Position numbers and translations under genes: made by a program. Of a DNA stretch of 64,000 nt, positions 42,407 through 54,619 are shown piece after piece. Under the pieces are notes generated by a model. It was not told the DNA's origin and searched no databases. It was given only the letters and a program-made list of their open reading frames with translations. Source of the DNA: Thinopyrum elongatum (taxonomy: Eukaryota; Streptophyta; Magnoliopsida; Poales; Poaceae); the NCBI GenBank assembly GCA_011799875.1, contig CM022299.1, forward strand, positions 335,342,409 to 335,406,408. Direction: 5' to 3'. Numbering within the stretch: position 1 is the stretch's first letter; each line of letters starts with the position of its first letter.

Positions 42407-45152
42407 TGTAACACCCCATGTAATTAACCACAGTGATCACCCTTAGTTAATGCCATGTCAGCAAGTTTATCAGTGTCTAATCATCATTTGCATCATATTG
42501 CATTTCAAACTCCTAATTCAAACTTCAAATTAAATTAAAGTGAAAATAAAAGTTTTTCAAATTCAGGAACTAAATTGTTCATCATGTTGCAAATAATCTA
42601 GAGGCATTTATAAAATTTACAGCAGCAATGTTTAGAATATTTAAATGACCCAAACATCCTAAAACAGCAGCAAAACAAAAGTATTTAATCCATTTATAAT
42701 TAAATAAAATCCAAATGAAATGATATGAACTCAAAACCATTTTATGGCATTAGTAAATGTTGCACTGGAGTATTGTGGCTAGTTCACATATTTTACAAAA
42801 CTATAGATGGGCCCACACATTTTCAAAGCAGTAGAACAAAAGAAAAACAGAAGAGAAAAGAAAGAAAAGGAAAAAGGCCGCAGCGACTTGGCCTAAGTGA
42901 CTACAGCACCGGCCCAGCCCACCCCGCAGCGTCTCCCACCTCGCACTGCTCCTCCTCGCGCCGCTGTCGCAGCGCGCACGCTCGCCGCGCCAGGCCCTTC
43001 TTCTCCCTCGCTCGACAGCGGTTTCGCGCCCATCGCTGGCTGGATAAGGACCCCTCCCCGACACCGTGGGCGAACCCTAGTGCCACAACTCCCCTCCCCT
43101 CGCCTTCTTCTTCCTCACCCGACGCCACCATGGACGACCGCGGCTGAGCTGCGCGGCCACCGTCTCCCGACCGCCTCTCCGTCGAGCCCGTCCGCTCCGC
43201 CTGCTTTCTCTGGTTCATCTCCGCCCTGTGGATCGAGCTCGGCGCCACCACAGCCTCGGGATCGAGCTCTTCCCTGACCTCGGCCGCCGCCGATCGCCGC
43301 CGTCGTACGCCTCCGTCGAGCCCTCCCCGAGCCCGCTTTGCACACCTACAGGACCATTGTGAGCTCACGCTCCTCCTCTCCCTCTCCATTAGCTCGCTTG
43401 CGCCCCATAGCCGCCGCATTTGGTCACACCCGAACGCGCCGCCGCCTGGCCTCGTCGCCGGCGTGGCCACGGTGACCATAGGGCCCCGTGCGTGCCACCA
43501 TCGCACTCACCGCGTCACGTAGAGCCTTCCCAGCGCCTCGCCTCGTTCGTTTGCCCGCCGTAGCCCCGATCCCGCAGTTCACCAGAACGTCGTCACCGCC
43601 GATGTGGTCGTGCCGCTCATTTCCGGCCACTCGAGCTCCGTCCACCACCACAGATCGACGCGGCTCGGTCTCAGCTTTCGAACGCAAGAAGAACCACGCA
43701 AATTGGTGCACCGTAGATGAATCCCGAGCTCGCCGGAGTTCGACGCCGCGCTCGGGCTCACCGGCGCACTCCGGTGGCCGGTGCCGATGTGGCTGCCACC
43801 TGGCACCGCGGGCCTCGCCTCCCTGCCGCTGACAAAGGGACCCACTGGGCCCCGTTGACCTCGGTCAGCGCTGACTGGGCGGCCCTGTGTCTATGATATG
43901 TGGGTCCCGTATAAATAAATGAATTAAAATAAATAGATAATCTATTAATTAGTTAATTAATTAGTTTAAACACTAATCACCCACTGACTGTTGGGCCCCA
44001 CTCGCTAATTAGGTTAGTTAGGTTAATTTAACTCTGTTTAGTTAGCTCAGTCAATGACATGTGGGTCCCACTTGACCCACCTGTCAGGTTTGACTGGTCA
44101 ACCGACCAGTTGACCTGCTGATGTCACCTCTGACGTCATGCTTGCGTCATCTCACACTGTTCTGGATAATTCGTATTTAAGTAATTAAATAAATTATGGA
44201 AAATGATTAAAACTTTAGAAAATCATATAAAATAAACCGTAGCTCAGATCGAAAAACTTTATACATGAAAGTTGATCAGAACGACGAGACGAATCAGAAT
44301 ACGTGGTCCGTTCATCTGTCAGGTGCACCTAGCTACCTGAACATGGAACTTTTAGACTGATTTCAATAAATGAATAGTGCTCAACTTTAATAAAATAAAT
44401 CCAAATAAATTCCTATATTAACTAAATCATTTAGTTAGGCAGTAGAACACCTCTGCATATCATTTAGACATGTCATGCATATTGTTTGCATCTTTGCCGT
44501 GAATTTATTGTTTCTTCCCCCCTCCTTCTCTCTCAATAGACGCCGAGACCGACGCCGTAGCAGCTGAGTACGACTACGCTCCAGACGAGCAGCCCGTTGA
44601 CGAGCCCTCCTCTTTGCCAGAGCAACCAGGCAAGCCCCTCCCTTGAGCATCCAGATATCGCCCATTCCATTTCTCCTGCTTGCATTAGATTTTGCTACTA
44701 TCAATGTTTGCTCCTATTCTGATGCATAACCTGCTTTTGTAACCTGTTTATTGTTACCTTACCTGCCTATGTTAAACTGCTTAGGATAAGTTGGTAGCGA
44801 ACCATCAGTGACCCCCACCACCTTACCCTTGTTGCCCCTGCTTGATCATCGACGACTCGATCAATGTGATCGTCGACAAGAGACCGACACATCACTTCAC
44901 CCCCTTAGTTGTACGACTCTGCATAGTTACTATCGAGTGCCGAGGGTGATACCTCGTAACGCACTCCTGATGAATACTCTGCAGTGTAGCTGTTCGGTCG
45001 TGGTCATCGAGGGTGATTCCTCCTTCTCCACTTCCGATACGACTCTGTCGTGCAACCCCTCAGTGTGAACCTCGAGGGTGATGCCTCATACGTTCACACT
45101 GATGATTTCATCGAGTGGAATCCACTGAGGGTGATTCCTTGGGGTTTCCCCT
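42407..45152 (+). repeat. Element D, 3' LTR, truncated
   Basis: Matches the 5' LTR from TGTAACACCCCATG to GGGGTTTCCCC at about 45150, then changes abruptly to CACTA sequence. About 1.3 kb of LTR end is missing. It carries exon-like block 1 (44540-44629) and copies of the palindrome at 44941-44956, 45008-45023, 45073-45088 and a mutated one at ~45125. Confidence 0.9.
44540..44629 (+). CDS. Exon-like block 1 of the LTR ORF, element D 3' LTR
   Basis: Preceded by a pyrimidine tract and TCAATAG, followed by GCAAGC. Reads A-A-E-Y-D-Y-A-P-D-E-Q-P-V-D without a stop. The second block is lost with the LTR end. It is the open counterpart of the mutated 25877-25966 block. Confidence 0.45.
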
Positions 45153-45204
45153 CTGAAATCCACACTGATGATTCCAGTTTGGCCATTTCGATAGAGCATA
45201 CTCT

Positions 45205-45624
45205 TCAGCCTTTTTTAGAGTTAGACAAAAATGCATAACTCCGGTGTAATGGTTCAAGTATCTTTGGCTTTTCACCTCTGAAATCCTTGCAACCGATCGG
45301 AATGTTATTTCTCAAGATGCAACCTATCATTTTGCTATATGTCTTTGCCGTGGCATCTGGGGCGATGGGCTCTCCTTTTGGGCCAACTTTGGTTATTAAA
45401 ATGATACCTTCGTGAAGCTTGTTCGGTTCCCTAGCCTTACGACTGCTCTTGTTGCTGGCGGTGGTGCTCGATGAAGTCCCGTCGGTGTGGCTCATTTCTC
45501 CTCACCCGGTGGGTGGTTCTTCAAGTTGGTCAACGCTCGTCTCAATGTCAGGGGCGCCCATCTCAACGTCGGAGTTGTTGTAGTTGAGTTCCTCTTGAGA
45601 TGATGCTCCGGCGTGGGGATCCAT
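45205..45624 (-). pseudogene. CACTA Ptta/Ulp1-type gene, N-terminal part
   Basis: Minus strand, start ATG at 45622-45624 after acceptor TTTTGTAG. Reads MDPHAGASSQEE, an acidic stretch with D-V-E-M and S-V-D-Q-L-E-E, then TGA where Arg is likely. It continues M-S-H-T-D-G…A-R-E-P-N-K-L and the family block P-I-A-P-D-A-T-A-K-T-Y-S…C-I-L-R-N-N-I-P-I. The rest lies beyond element D at 22114-23741; a part of the gene between K-T-Y-S and the coiled region is missing at the junction near 45150. Confidence 0.7.
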
Positions 45625-46027
45625 TCATCGAACTACAAAATTGACAAAGTGTTATTATCAAAACATAAAAAAAAGAAATAACAATTAGAAATTTTGGCAT
45701 GACCTTTGCTAAAAGTAGGGCATATTGAGTGCCTGAAATTTGACAAAACGGAAATTAATCAACGTTTAGCCAGAACATTGGCACTCATATTAAGTCCTGC
45801 AAATAAACCGTGCCTTTCGTGGTCTTGAAAATTATATAGTGACCAGTGTAGACATTTCATCAAACACCTTGCATTGCTTAAATAATGTTGTTCATTGTTA
45901 CTTGGAGGAGATGGGTAAGCCGTAGTATATTTCTACCTCGGTGGGAGACGATTTGGTGGTGGCGGTGGTCTTGGAGTAGAGTGGGCATGCCGACGACGAT
46001 GCTGGAGGAGATCTAGTGGCCGACGGC
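45625..46027 (-). other. 5' intron/leader of the CACTA gene
   Basis: A+T-rich DNA upstream (minus strand) of the start codon. An internal acceptor-like TTTCAG stands before GCACTCAATATG (about 45730). The part at 45930-46027 is GC-rich leader similar to 47544-47600, so the solo LTR at 46028 has split this leader. Confidence 0.45.
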
Positions 46028-47543
46028 TGATGACCCACAAGTATAGGGGATCAATCATAGTCCTTTCGATAAGTAAGAGTGTCGAACCCAACAAGGAGCA
46101 GAAGGAAATGGCAAGCGGTTTTCAGCAAGGTATTATCTGCAGGCACTGAAATTGTCGGTAACAGATAGTTTGATAGCAAGGTAATTTGTAATGAGCAAAT
46201 AGTGGTAATGGTAACAAAGGTGCAGCAAGGTAGCCCAATCCTTTTTGTAGCAATGGACAGGACGGAACGGTCTCTTATAATAAGCAAAGCATTCTTGAGG
46301 ACACACGGGAATTTCATCTAGTCACTTTCATCATGTTTGTTTGATTCGTGTTCGTTACTTTGATAATTTAATATGTGGGTGGACCGGTGCTTGGGTGCTG
46401 TTCTTACTTGAACAAGCCTCCCACTTATGATTACCCTCTCTCGCAAGCATCCGCAACTATGAAAGAAGAATTAAGATAAATCTAACCATAGCATGAAACA
46501 TATGGATCCAAATCAGCCTCTTATGGAATAGCGCATAAACTAGGGTTTAAGCTTCTCTCACTCTAGCAACCCATCATCTAATAATTACTTCACAATGCAT
46601 TCCCTTAGGCCCAAAGATGGTGAAGTATCATGTAGTCGACGTTCACATAACACCACTAAGGGAATCACAACATACATATCATCAAAATATCGAACGAATA
46701 CCAAATTCACATGATTACTTATGACAAGACTTCTCCCATGTCCTCAAGAGCAAACGTAACTACTCACAAAACATATTCATGCTCAAGATCAGAGGTGTAT
46801 TGAATAGCATCAAGGATCTGAACATATGATCTTCCTCCAAATAAACCGACAAGCATCAACTACGAGATGTAATCAACACTACTAGCAACCCACAGGTACC
46901 AATCTGGGGTTTTGATACAAAGATTGAATACAAGAGATGAACTAGGGTTTGAGATGATATGGTGCTGGTGAAGATGTTGATGAAGATTGGTCCTTCCACG
47001 ATGAGAGGATCATTGGTGATGATGATGGCTTCGATTTCCCCCTCCCGGAGGGAAGTTTCCCTGGCGGAAACTCTCCGTCAGAGAGCAAAAGTGCTCCTAC
47101 CTAGGTTCCGCCTCGAGACAGCGGCGCTTTGTCCCGAAACCCTTCTTCTGATTTTTCTAGGGAAAATGGCATCATATAGGAGAAGATGGGCCTCGGAGGC
47201 CTGACAGGGGCGCCACAAGATGAGGGGGTGCGCCCAGGGGGTAGGGTGCACCCCCAGGCTTGTGGCTGCATGGTGGGTCCCCCTCTGGTATTTCTTTCAC
47301 CAATAATTTTAATATATTCCAAAATAATTCTTCGTCAATTTTCAGCTCATTTGGAGATGTTCAGAAAAGTTGCCTCCGATATAGCCCTTTCCGATCCAGA
47401 ATTCCAGCTGCCGGCAATCTCCCTCTTCATGTGAAACTTGCAAAATAAGAGAGAAAAGGCATAAGAATTGTATTATAAAGTGAAATAACAGTCCATAATG
47501 CAATAAATATCAACATAAAACATGATGCAAAATGGATGTATCA
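46028..47543 (-). repeat. Solo LTR, Athila-like type, 1516 bp
   Basis: On the plus strand it begins TGATGACCCACAAGTATAGG and ends AATGGATGTATCA. The orientation is set by the TATATGATG-type promoter and GC-rich palindromic block (about 47215-47265) on the minus strand, as in the LTRs of A and E. No internal domain is present. Flanks are ACGGC and GTGGC; only three of five bases match, so the duplication is degenerate or the boundary is altered. It sits in the leader of the CACTA gene. Confidence 0.8.
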
Positions 47544-47813
47544 GTGGCGTCGTCGGAGTTGAGTGGGCATGCGACGGTGACCCCGCGGTGGCGCCCTCTC
47601 CGAAGCCGTGCAAGCGTGGCAGGCGAGCATGCGGCGGCGGCAGCGGTGGCGTAGGAGGCGAGCAAGCAGGGCCGGTGAGGCCTACAGCTCGTGAAGCGCG
47701 CCGGCGGGCGATTTCGGTGAGCGGGCACGGTTTGAACAAAACATGCCTAAGGTAAGGTAGGTGAGGGGCGCGGGATTTTGGGATCGGATTGACGTGGCGG
47801 GCGTTCCGGCCCG
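47544..47813 (-). other. GC-rich leader/promoter region of the CACTA gene
   Basis: Continuation of the leader split by the solo LTR: GAGTGGGCATGC at about 47560 matches the same word near 45985. Very rich in GCGGCGGC-type sequence and short ORFs in all frames without motifs. Not coding as far as I can see. Confidence 0.45.
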
Positions 47814-47912
47814 CCCGCCACCGCAAATGTCTGATGTGGCGGGGCCACTGCTGCACCCGCCACCGCAAATATCTGACAAGGCGGTCTACCTACCACGCCC
47901 GCCACCGCAAAC
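47814..47912. repeat. Three copies of CCCGCCACCGCAAA at exact 42-bp period
   Basis: CCCGCCACCGCAAAT at 47814-47828 and 47856-47870 and CCCGCCACCGCAAAC at 47898-47912. Sequence between copies is partly conserved (TCTGAYRWGGCGG). The core CCCGCCAC is shared with the subterminal region at 21609-21850. In CACTA elements such motifs are usually bound by a TnpA-like protein. Confidence 0.8.
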
Positions 47913-48053
47913 TTTGTTTTATGTTATAATCCTTCTAATCTAAATATCCATCACACGACAAGGCGATTATCGATCCGATCCACACATGTATGCATATATA
48001 TATGTCTTTATAGTACAAAATAACCATCATATAACAACATTACAAATAAATTG

Positions 48054-51000
48054 TTAATGGATTCTACTGATGGTCTTCACATGAATTTTGGTGTTCCTCT
48101 TCCTGGTATGGCCTACTGTCTTGTTGTGACTCCGTCTTGACCATGGTGCAATGTCGTCATTGGGTAATGTTGATCTTCTTCTTCTCGGTACATGTTTGAC
48201 GCCTCGTTCTTCTTCCGCAGGGTAGTCGTCGAATTGGTCATAGTCCTCCTCGTCATTGACTTTGTCCATTCCGACGATACTCCTCTTTCCTCTTCGGTAG
48301 ACCACAAGGCTAGGCTTAATTGGGTCTTTTATGTAGAAGCATTAAGACACAGTCTTCGCCAGTACCCATGGCTCATTTAAGGCACTTATTACAAGCACGT
48401 TCATGTACTCATTTCGTGGTGGTATAACCATGGCAGTAAAATATTCGTCTTCTTGAAGTACTTGTTTCGCCCATCTAACACGAAACATGGGAATATCCCT
48501 ACATCTGCGTAACTTAGTTCCCAAATCTCTTCGATTCTGCCATAGTGTTTGTTCTTTTCATTATCGGTGTATGCATGTAGTGTCACCCCTGAATTCTGGT
48601 ACACACCTTTTACCTTGTCTCTGGCCTCCATATAGAAAGTGTATTCGTTGATGTCATAGGCTTGGTATGTGGTCACATTCAACACGGGTCCCTATGCCAA
48701 GGAGAACAACTCAGTAGCTCTGTCATCATTTTCTGACAATGGATGTTCTCTCATGTATGTCTTGAACCAACCCTCAAACTTTCTGTTGTGCTCATTTGTT
48801 GGTTGCTCATCGGAGAGTTTTACTCCACATTTCCTGTATTCAGTTCTCAACTGCATCATGTGCTTCCTAGCATATGGGTTGACACACTTAATGTGTTGTA
48901 ACACCACAGTGTGAGCTCTTATGAAGTCAGGCTCTCAGTTGGGATCGTCGAAGGTCACATGTAAATTCTTTCTCCTTTTCTTGTGACCTATGCCCTTGTG
49001 CCTGCCAATGTGCTTATTCTTGGGCATGCCCAAAGGTTTGTCGACTTCAAGGTAGTCTATGTAAAATGAGATAACCTCCGCAGTTAGAAATCCCTGGATG
49101 ATGCCTTCGTCTGGATGTGACCTGTTATGAATGTATCGTTTGAGTATCCCATTTAACCTTTCGAAGGGGAACATATTGTGGAGGAATACTGGGCCCAGGT
49201 CTATGATGTCTCCGATAACATGGACAAGCAGATGCACCATGATGTCAAAAAATGAGGGCGGGAAGTACACCTCAAGCTCACATAGTATGACAACAATCTA
49301 TTCTTGCAATTTCTTGCAGCGCTCCGGGCTGATCGAATTATGAGAGATGGCGTCAAAAAAGGTACAGAGGTCTTGGAGTGTCTTTCTGACATGCGGTTCC
49401 ACTATTCCTCTAAGTGCAACTGGCAGTATGTGTGTAATCACCACGTGAATGTCATGCGACTTCATCCCAGATAAAGTTTTCTTCTGACGTGACAAATATC
49501 TGTGTATGTTTGACGAGTGCCCGAAACTGACCTGAACATTAGCAAGGCAGTTGAATATCTTATGGTGAAATGGCAAGTGGTTTGCAGACCCAAAAGTCAA
49601 GGTGGGCTAGCTGTCAAAGATTTGAATGTTCAAAACAAGGTTCTTCTGTTGAAGAATTTGCATAAAATTTATAACAGGCAGAACATTCCATGGGTTAATC
49701 TAATCTGGGAGGCATATTATGAGAATGGCCAATTGCCAGGGCAACAACTTATTGGTTCTTTCTGGTGGAAAGCTAACCTAAAACTTATTGATCTTTTCAA
49801 GTCCATGGCTAGATGCAACTTGGGTGATGGCAAATCTGCTTTTTCTGGTCTGATCTTTGGCATTCCAATTGTCTGCAACTTCAATTTTCTCAGTTATTTT
49901 CCTTTACCAGAGATGCAGAGATTTCAGTTCATAAGGTTATTCAATATGAGTACCTAGAGGATTTATTCGACTTGCCTCTATCAGTCCAAGCTTATCAGCA
50001 GTTCCAGCAGCTAGAAATTATTTGTGATGAACTCAAAGCTTCAGAGCATGTAGACAGCACAGATACATGGAGTTATATTTGGGGATCTCAAAAGTTCTCC
50101 ACTGGAAAAGCATGCAATGTAATGATTGGGGTGAGAACTGTACCACCACATTTCAATGGATTTGGAAGTGCTCATGTCAACCCAAGCACTAGATTTTTTT
50201 TCTGGATGGTTTTACATGATAAGGTTAATACAAGAAATCTGTTAAGAAGGAAGACTTTCCACTTGGAGACATACAATTGTGCACTGATGAATTTTCAACA
50301 TGAAGAAACCTTATTTCACCTGTTCTGGGACTGCCCTTTTGCACAAAGATGATGGAATTTTTTCTGCCCAAACAGGGGCAGCCCCTCCTCAATTTGGGAT
50401 GCTTTGCAGGATATGAAAGACAAGATGGGTCTTCCTTTCTTCATGGAAATTATAATAATTGCTTCTTGGGCCATTTGGATTTCTAGAAATAATTTGATCT
50501 TTCAACAGATTCAGTCTTCATTCCAAAGATGGAGGGAGATATACCTTTTGGAACTCAGCTGGCTCAGATACAAGATCAGAGGGAAGCATGCAGACCTTTT
50601 CCACTCATGGCTGGATCTTCAAGTCATTTAGTTTCTTTAGTTAGCTTTTTTGTCACTTCTTTTATTTATTTATTTTATTTTCCTGTCCTTTTTTCTTTTC
50701 TTGTAGTTTTTTTTCTATTTTTTTTATTTTTCTTTCTTTTTTTTGGCTTACCTCAAGCCTTTTTTTTTGCATTATTTGTAAGACCTTTTGGCCTTTTTAA
50801 TAAAAGTTGCAGTGGGGCTTTGCCCTACTGTGTATAGTCAAAAAGATATCTTATCAAGCTCCTCTGGAGACAGACTGTAGCAAGCGGGTTTGAATTTTGA
50901 AACCCTTTTTTAGCCTTGGCAACATCGCTTTCCTCCATGTCAGCCCACAAATCCGGCCTAATTTTAAGTGCTTCTAGGTCTTTTCTTGAGCTCCCCGTAT

Positions 51001-52418
51001 CTATTGTATTGTCTGGGATGTTCAAAATGGTAGCAACCAAACTCTTGCAAACATTTTTCGCGATATGCATGACATCGATACAATGGGGCGTGGAGAGAAA
51101 CTTCCAATATTCCAAGTCCCAAATGGACTTCACGTTTTCCATACTTTTAAGAGTGGCTCCACTCTCTTCTGTTTCTTTCCAGGCTCTGGACACTCTTCCG
51201 AGTTGTTCAGCATTTCTAGGATTTCTATTCCACTGCACTTGCGTGGCTTCCCTCGCTTTTCTTTTGTGTTATCAAACAAATCTTCTATGTTTCTCCATTC
51301 CTCATTTTTATTCAGCCATCTTCTATGCCCCATGTAAACTGTTTTATGAGAGGCCTTCAGATATAGATAATGAGTTTCATCCATGCACCTAACACATGCG
51401 CAGTTCCCGTGGCAAACTTGACCCGAAATATAACCGTATGTCGGATAGTCCTACACAGTCGTGAGCAGCACAACTTTCATAGGGAAATACGTACCCGTTT
51501 TAGCGTCATATGTCCACACCTCTTCATCTGACCATAAAATTCCTAACTCCTCCTTGAATAGCCGTAGATACAAGTTCAGATCACTACCCGGTTGGCTTGG
51601 CCCTTGAATTAGCATGACCATGTGTAGATACTTTCTCTTCATGCACACCCATGGGGGAAGGTTATAGATGCAAGACAACCATGGGCTAGGTGCTGTGCAC
51701 GCTGTTCTGGTTGCTAAAGGGATTCAGACCGTCCATGCTATAGCCTAGCCTGACATTCCTATTATCTCCACTAAAATGAGGGAACCCATCATCGATTGCT
51801 TTCCACTGCCGACCATCTGCAACAAGTTTAATCACTCAGTCATCCTTCTTCCTCTTAGAATGCCAAATCATACGCATAGCCTGCTTCTTGTTTGCATACA
51901 GACGCTTCAGGCGTGGAATGATTGGAAAGTACCATACAACCTTATAAGGAGTACCACCAACGGGTTCTCTATCATCATCATTGTCTTCCCAACTGTTGTT
52001 TCCCGCTTGAATCAGGGAAAATTGCATGTTGGACACCTTGGTAGGTTGGAGTACTCGTTCCAGTAAATGACGCGGTCATTTTTGCACGCATGGTACTTTA
52101 TCAGCTCCATTTCAAGAGGACACAATACCTTCCTTGCCTCATCGATAGTTTTTGGCAACACATTGCCTTCAGGCAGAACATCATGCAAAAACTTCAAATT
52201 CATATCGACGGAAGTGTCTGCGCTACTGCTTTTTGCCTTAATGTCCATATGATTCATCGTGACACTTGGTCGGGTGTGTTTTGCCTTGCAACCAGCGTGC
52301 AAAGGAGTTGTTGAATCCTTCACAAGAGTCACCAGTTTGGTAGACTCTCTATGATAAGTTGTCTTAGTGCTAGTCTCTTTCACGATCAACTCTTGCATGT
52401 GTTCACCGTGCACCATTA
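48054..52418 (-). pseudogene. Tnp2 (TNPD-type) CACTA transposase, split by an L1
   Basis: Minus strand. N-terminal region with A-R-K-V-L…K-Y-H-A-C-K-N-D-R-V-I-Y-W (52250-52030) lies in the Tnp2 family. Then W-K-A-I-D-D-G-F-P-H-F and N-V-R-L-G-Y-S-M-D-G-L-N-P-F (51830-51700), Y-N-L-P-P-W-V-C-M-K-R-K-Y (51670), W-K-F-L-S-T-P-H-C-I-D-V-M-H-I-A-K-N-V-C (51100) of Transposase_21. After the L1, a DUF4218-like part G-M-K-S-H-D-I-H-V-V and F-F-D-I-M-V-H-L-L-V-H (49490-49200), a DUF4216-like part (48685-48342) and a basic tail to TAA at 48054. Stops and frameshifts occur throughout. Tnp2 would cut and move the element in the nucleus. The true start lies beyond element E. Confidence 0.85.
49562..50845 (+). 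mobile_element. 5'-truncated L1 LINE insertion, 1284 bp, TSD ATATCTT
   Basis: Inserted in Tnp2: ATATCTT occurs before it (49555-49561) and after it (50846-50852). On the other strand, S-P-E-E-L-D-K-I joins F-N-C-L-A-N-V-Q when the L1 is removed. The L1 codes for the C-terminal end of its RT protein: V-C-R-P-K-S-Q-G-G-L-A-V-K-D-L-N and W-W-K-A, then a zf-RVT part (T-R-F-F-F-W-M-V-L-H-D-K-V-N-T; L-F-H-L-F-W-D-C-P-F-A). Two frame changes and one stop are present. It ends with T-rich DNA, AATAAAAG and a short A-run. Confidence 0.9.
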
Positions 52419-53745
52419 TGATAACCCACAAGTATAGGGGATCCCGACAGTCTTCAAAGGTAGTATTTCACCCAAATTTATTGATTCAACACAAGGGGAG
52501 CCAAAGAATATTTGTAAGTATTAGAAGTTGAGTTGTCAATTCAACCACACTTGGAGAACTAAATATCTACAGCAAAGTGTTTAGTAGCACAGTAGTATGA
52601 TAGTTTGATAGCAGTGGTAACAGTAGCAATAGTAATGGTAACAGTAACAGAAGCAGTTTTGTTGTGATTGTAACAGCAGTAACAACAGTAGTAACTTAGC
52701 AAGAACCAATATGAGAAAAGTGTAGGAATTGGATCAGTGATGGATATTTGTGTTGGATGACATTCATCATGTAACAGTGACAACCTAGAGCGATACAAAA
52801 TAGCTCCAATCATCAATGTAATGTAGGCATGTATTCCGTATATAGTCATACGTGCTTATAATAAGAACTTGCATGACATCTTTTGTCCTACCCTCCCGTG
52901 GCAACGGGGTGCATAAGGAAATCTAAGGGATATTAAGGCCTCCTTTTAATACAAAACTGGATAAAAGCATTAGCACATAGGGAATACATGAACTCCTCAA
53001 ACTACGGTAATCATCGGAAAGAATCCCAATTATTGTGACCTTGGGGTATGCGAATCATAACACGTAATAGGTGCATACAGCTTGCAAGATAGGATCAAGA
53101 ACTCAAATATATTCATGAAAACATAAAGGGTTCAGATCTGGAATCATGGCACTCGGGCCCTAGTGACAAGCATTAAGCATAGCAAAGTCATAGCAACATC
53201 AATCTCAGAACATAGTGGATACTAGGGATCAAGCCCTAACAAATTGACTCGATTACATGACAAATCTCATCCTACCCATCACCGTCCAGCAAGCCTATGA
53301 AGGAATCAGTCACTCCCGGCTATGAGCATCATGGAATTGTCGATGGAGGATGGTTGATGATGACGACGGCATCGAACCCCCCTCTTCGGAGCCCCAAACG
53401 GACTCTAGATTAGCCCTCCCGATGAAGAACAGGAGGTGGCGGCGGCTCCATATCGTAAAACACGATGATTCTTTCTCCCTGATTTTTTTCTTTGCGAATA
53501 GGTATTTATGGAGTTGGAATTAGGGCACAGGAAGGCTCCAGGGGCCCACAATCCTGGGGGGGGGCGCTCTAGGGGGGTGGGCGTGCCTAAACCTAGGCAT
53601 CTCTCGAGCCGGGCCGGGTTTCGGGTCGGGCTCTTAAAAGCCCGACGCTGCAATGTGAAGCCCGAGCCGGGGAAAAGCCCGAGAGTTTTTTAGATTTATA
53701 AGCCCGAGCCCGGCTGAAAAGCCCTAAGCCCGAAGCCCGGCTGCT

Positions 53746-54619
53746 CCTGATATACATCACATTAGAACATCAGCATTTTACAAAACAGTAGAATAATAAC
53801 ATCATATTTCACAAAATACCAGCATATATATTATATCTTCATAGCAACATGTATATTTTAGCAAACAACACTATATGACCTTTACAAAACAGCACATATA
53901 TTCCACTATTCCAGCAAACAGTAGGTCAGCAGCATATACAACAGAACTAATCTTCACAGCAGCCTATATACACAACTACTCTTCACAACACCATATATAT
54001 TTCAGCAAACAAGACTATAGATATGTTATCCGAACTAAACAACATATATATATTCTAGGCTTCCAGCAAACAACAACATATACACACATGTAATCTTCAC
54101 ACAACGGCAACATAAATTCTTCACAAGATAGCAAAAGGCAAGTCCGTTACATCATTACATAGTAGCAGCATATTTCTTGTTCATAATAGCAAGTCCATAC
54201 TACATAATAAACACACAATCCGACAATATAGCAAATAGCTAGTCCATTACAAAATACATAATAGCAAGTCCATACTCCATAACATAGTCTGACAAGTTCA
54301 TTACGTAACATCATATCAAATAACAAAGAAACAAGCTGATGACTCTTTTGACTCCATCTCTTTCATCTTCCGTCAAGATATAATAACCTAATCATTTTCC
54401 TGGAACAAAGCAAGAGAAAAATGATACGAACTAACAAGATATAATCAATGATAACATGATATCAGCGCACAAGATAGTAAAGAAGAAAGAATGAACACAA
54501 ACCAAATCTGAAGATAACTCCTCCGCATGAGAACTTGAAGGTCCACCTCCCGTAGTGCTCATTTCTACAAAACAAACAACACAATAATCAATGATGACAT
54601 GAGTAACCATGATGTTAAA
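53746..54619. other. A+T-rich non-coding part of the hAT
   Basis: Between the GC-rich left end and the transposase gene. Composed of degenerate short units such as CAGCATATA, CAACATATATAT, AACAGCACATAT (53770-54110) and AATAGCAAGTCCAT (54180-54270). No coding sequence. Confidence 0.6.

Larger units (their letters stand above)
23742..45150 (+). mobile_element. Gypsy (chromovirus, Tekay-like) LTR retrotransposon, element D, defective
   Basis: 5' LTR 23742-35122 (about 4.06 kb once nested element C is removed), internal region 35123-42406, 3' LTR 42407-45150 (truncated). The PBS TGGTATCAGAGC matches tRNA-iMet. Gene order is extra ORF, gag, protease, RT, RNase H, integrase and a chromodomain-like tail, typical of chromoviruses. 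The coding region has frameshifts, stops, an altered RT active site and an inverted LTR piece at 38848-40352. The right junction has lost about 1.3 kb of LTR and roughly 1 kb of the host CACTA gene, so no target-site duplication can be read. Confidence 0.9.
17368..52418 (-). mobile_element. CACTA (En/Spm) element(s), minus strand, with four large insertions
   Basis: Minus-strand genes in order: Tnp2 transposase (52418-48054), then the Ptta/Ulp1-type gene (45624-22114), then GC-rich subterminal repeats and an end near 17368 (CTACTGCAGGAATACC, a likely mutated CACTGCAGG terminus). The body is interrupted by a solo LTR (17434-21608), element D (23742-45150), a second solo LTR (46028-47543) and an L1 (49562-50845). 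Its 5' end is cut by element E at 52419. Subterminal-type repeats also occur between the two genes (47814-47912), so two adjacent CACTA elements cannot be excluded. Confidence 0.65.
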
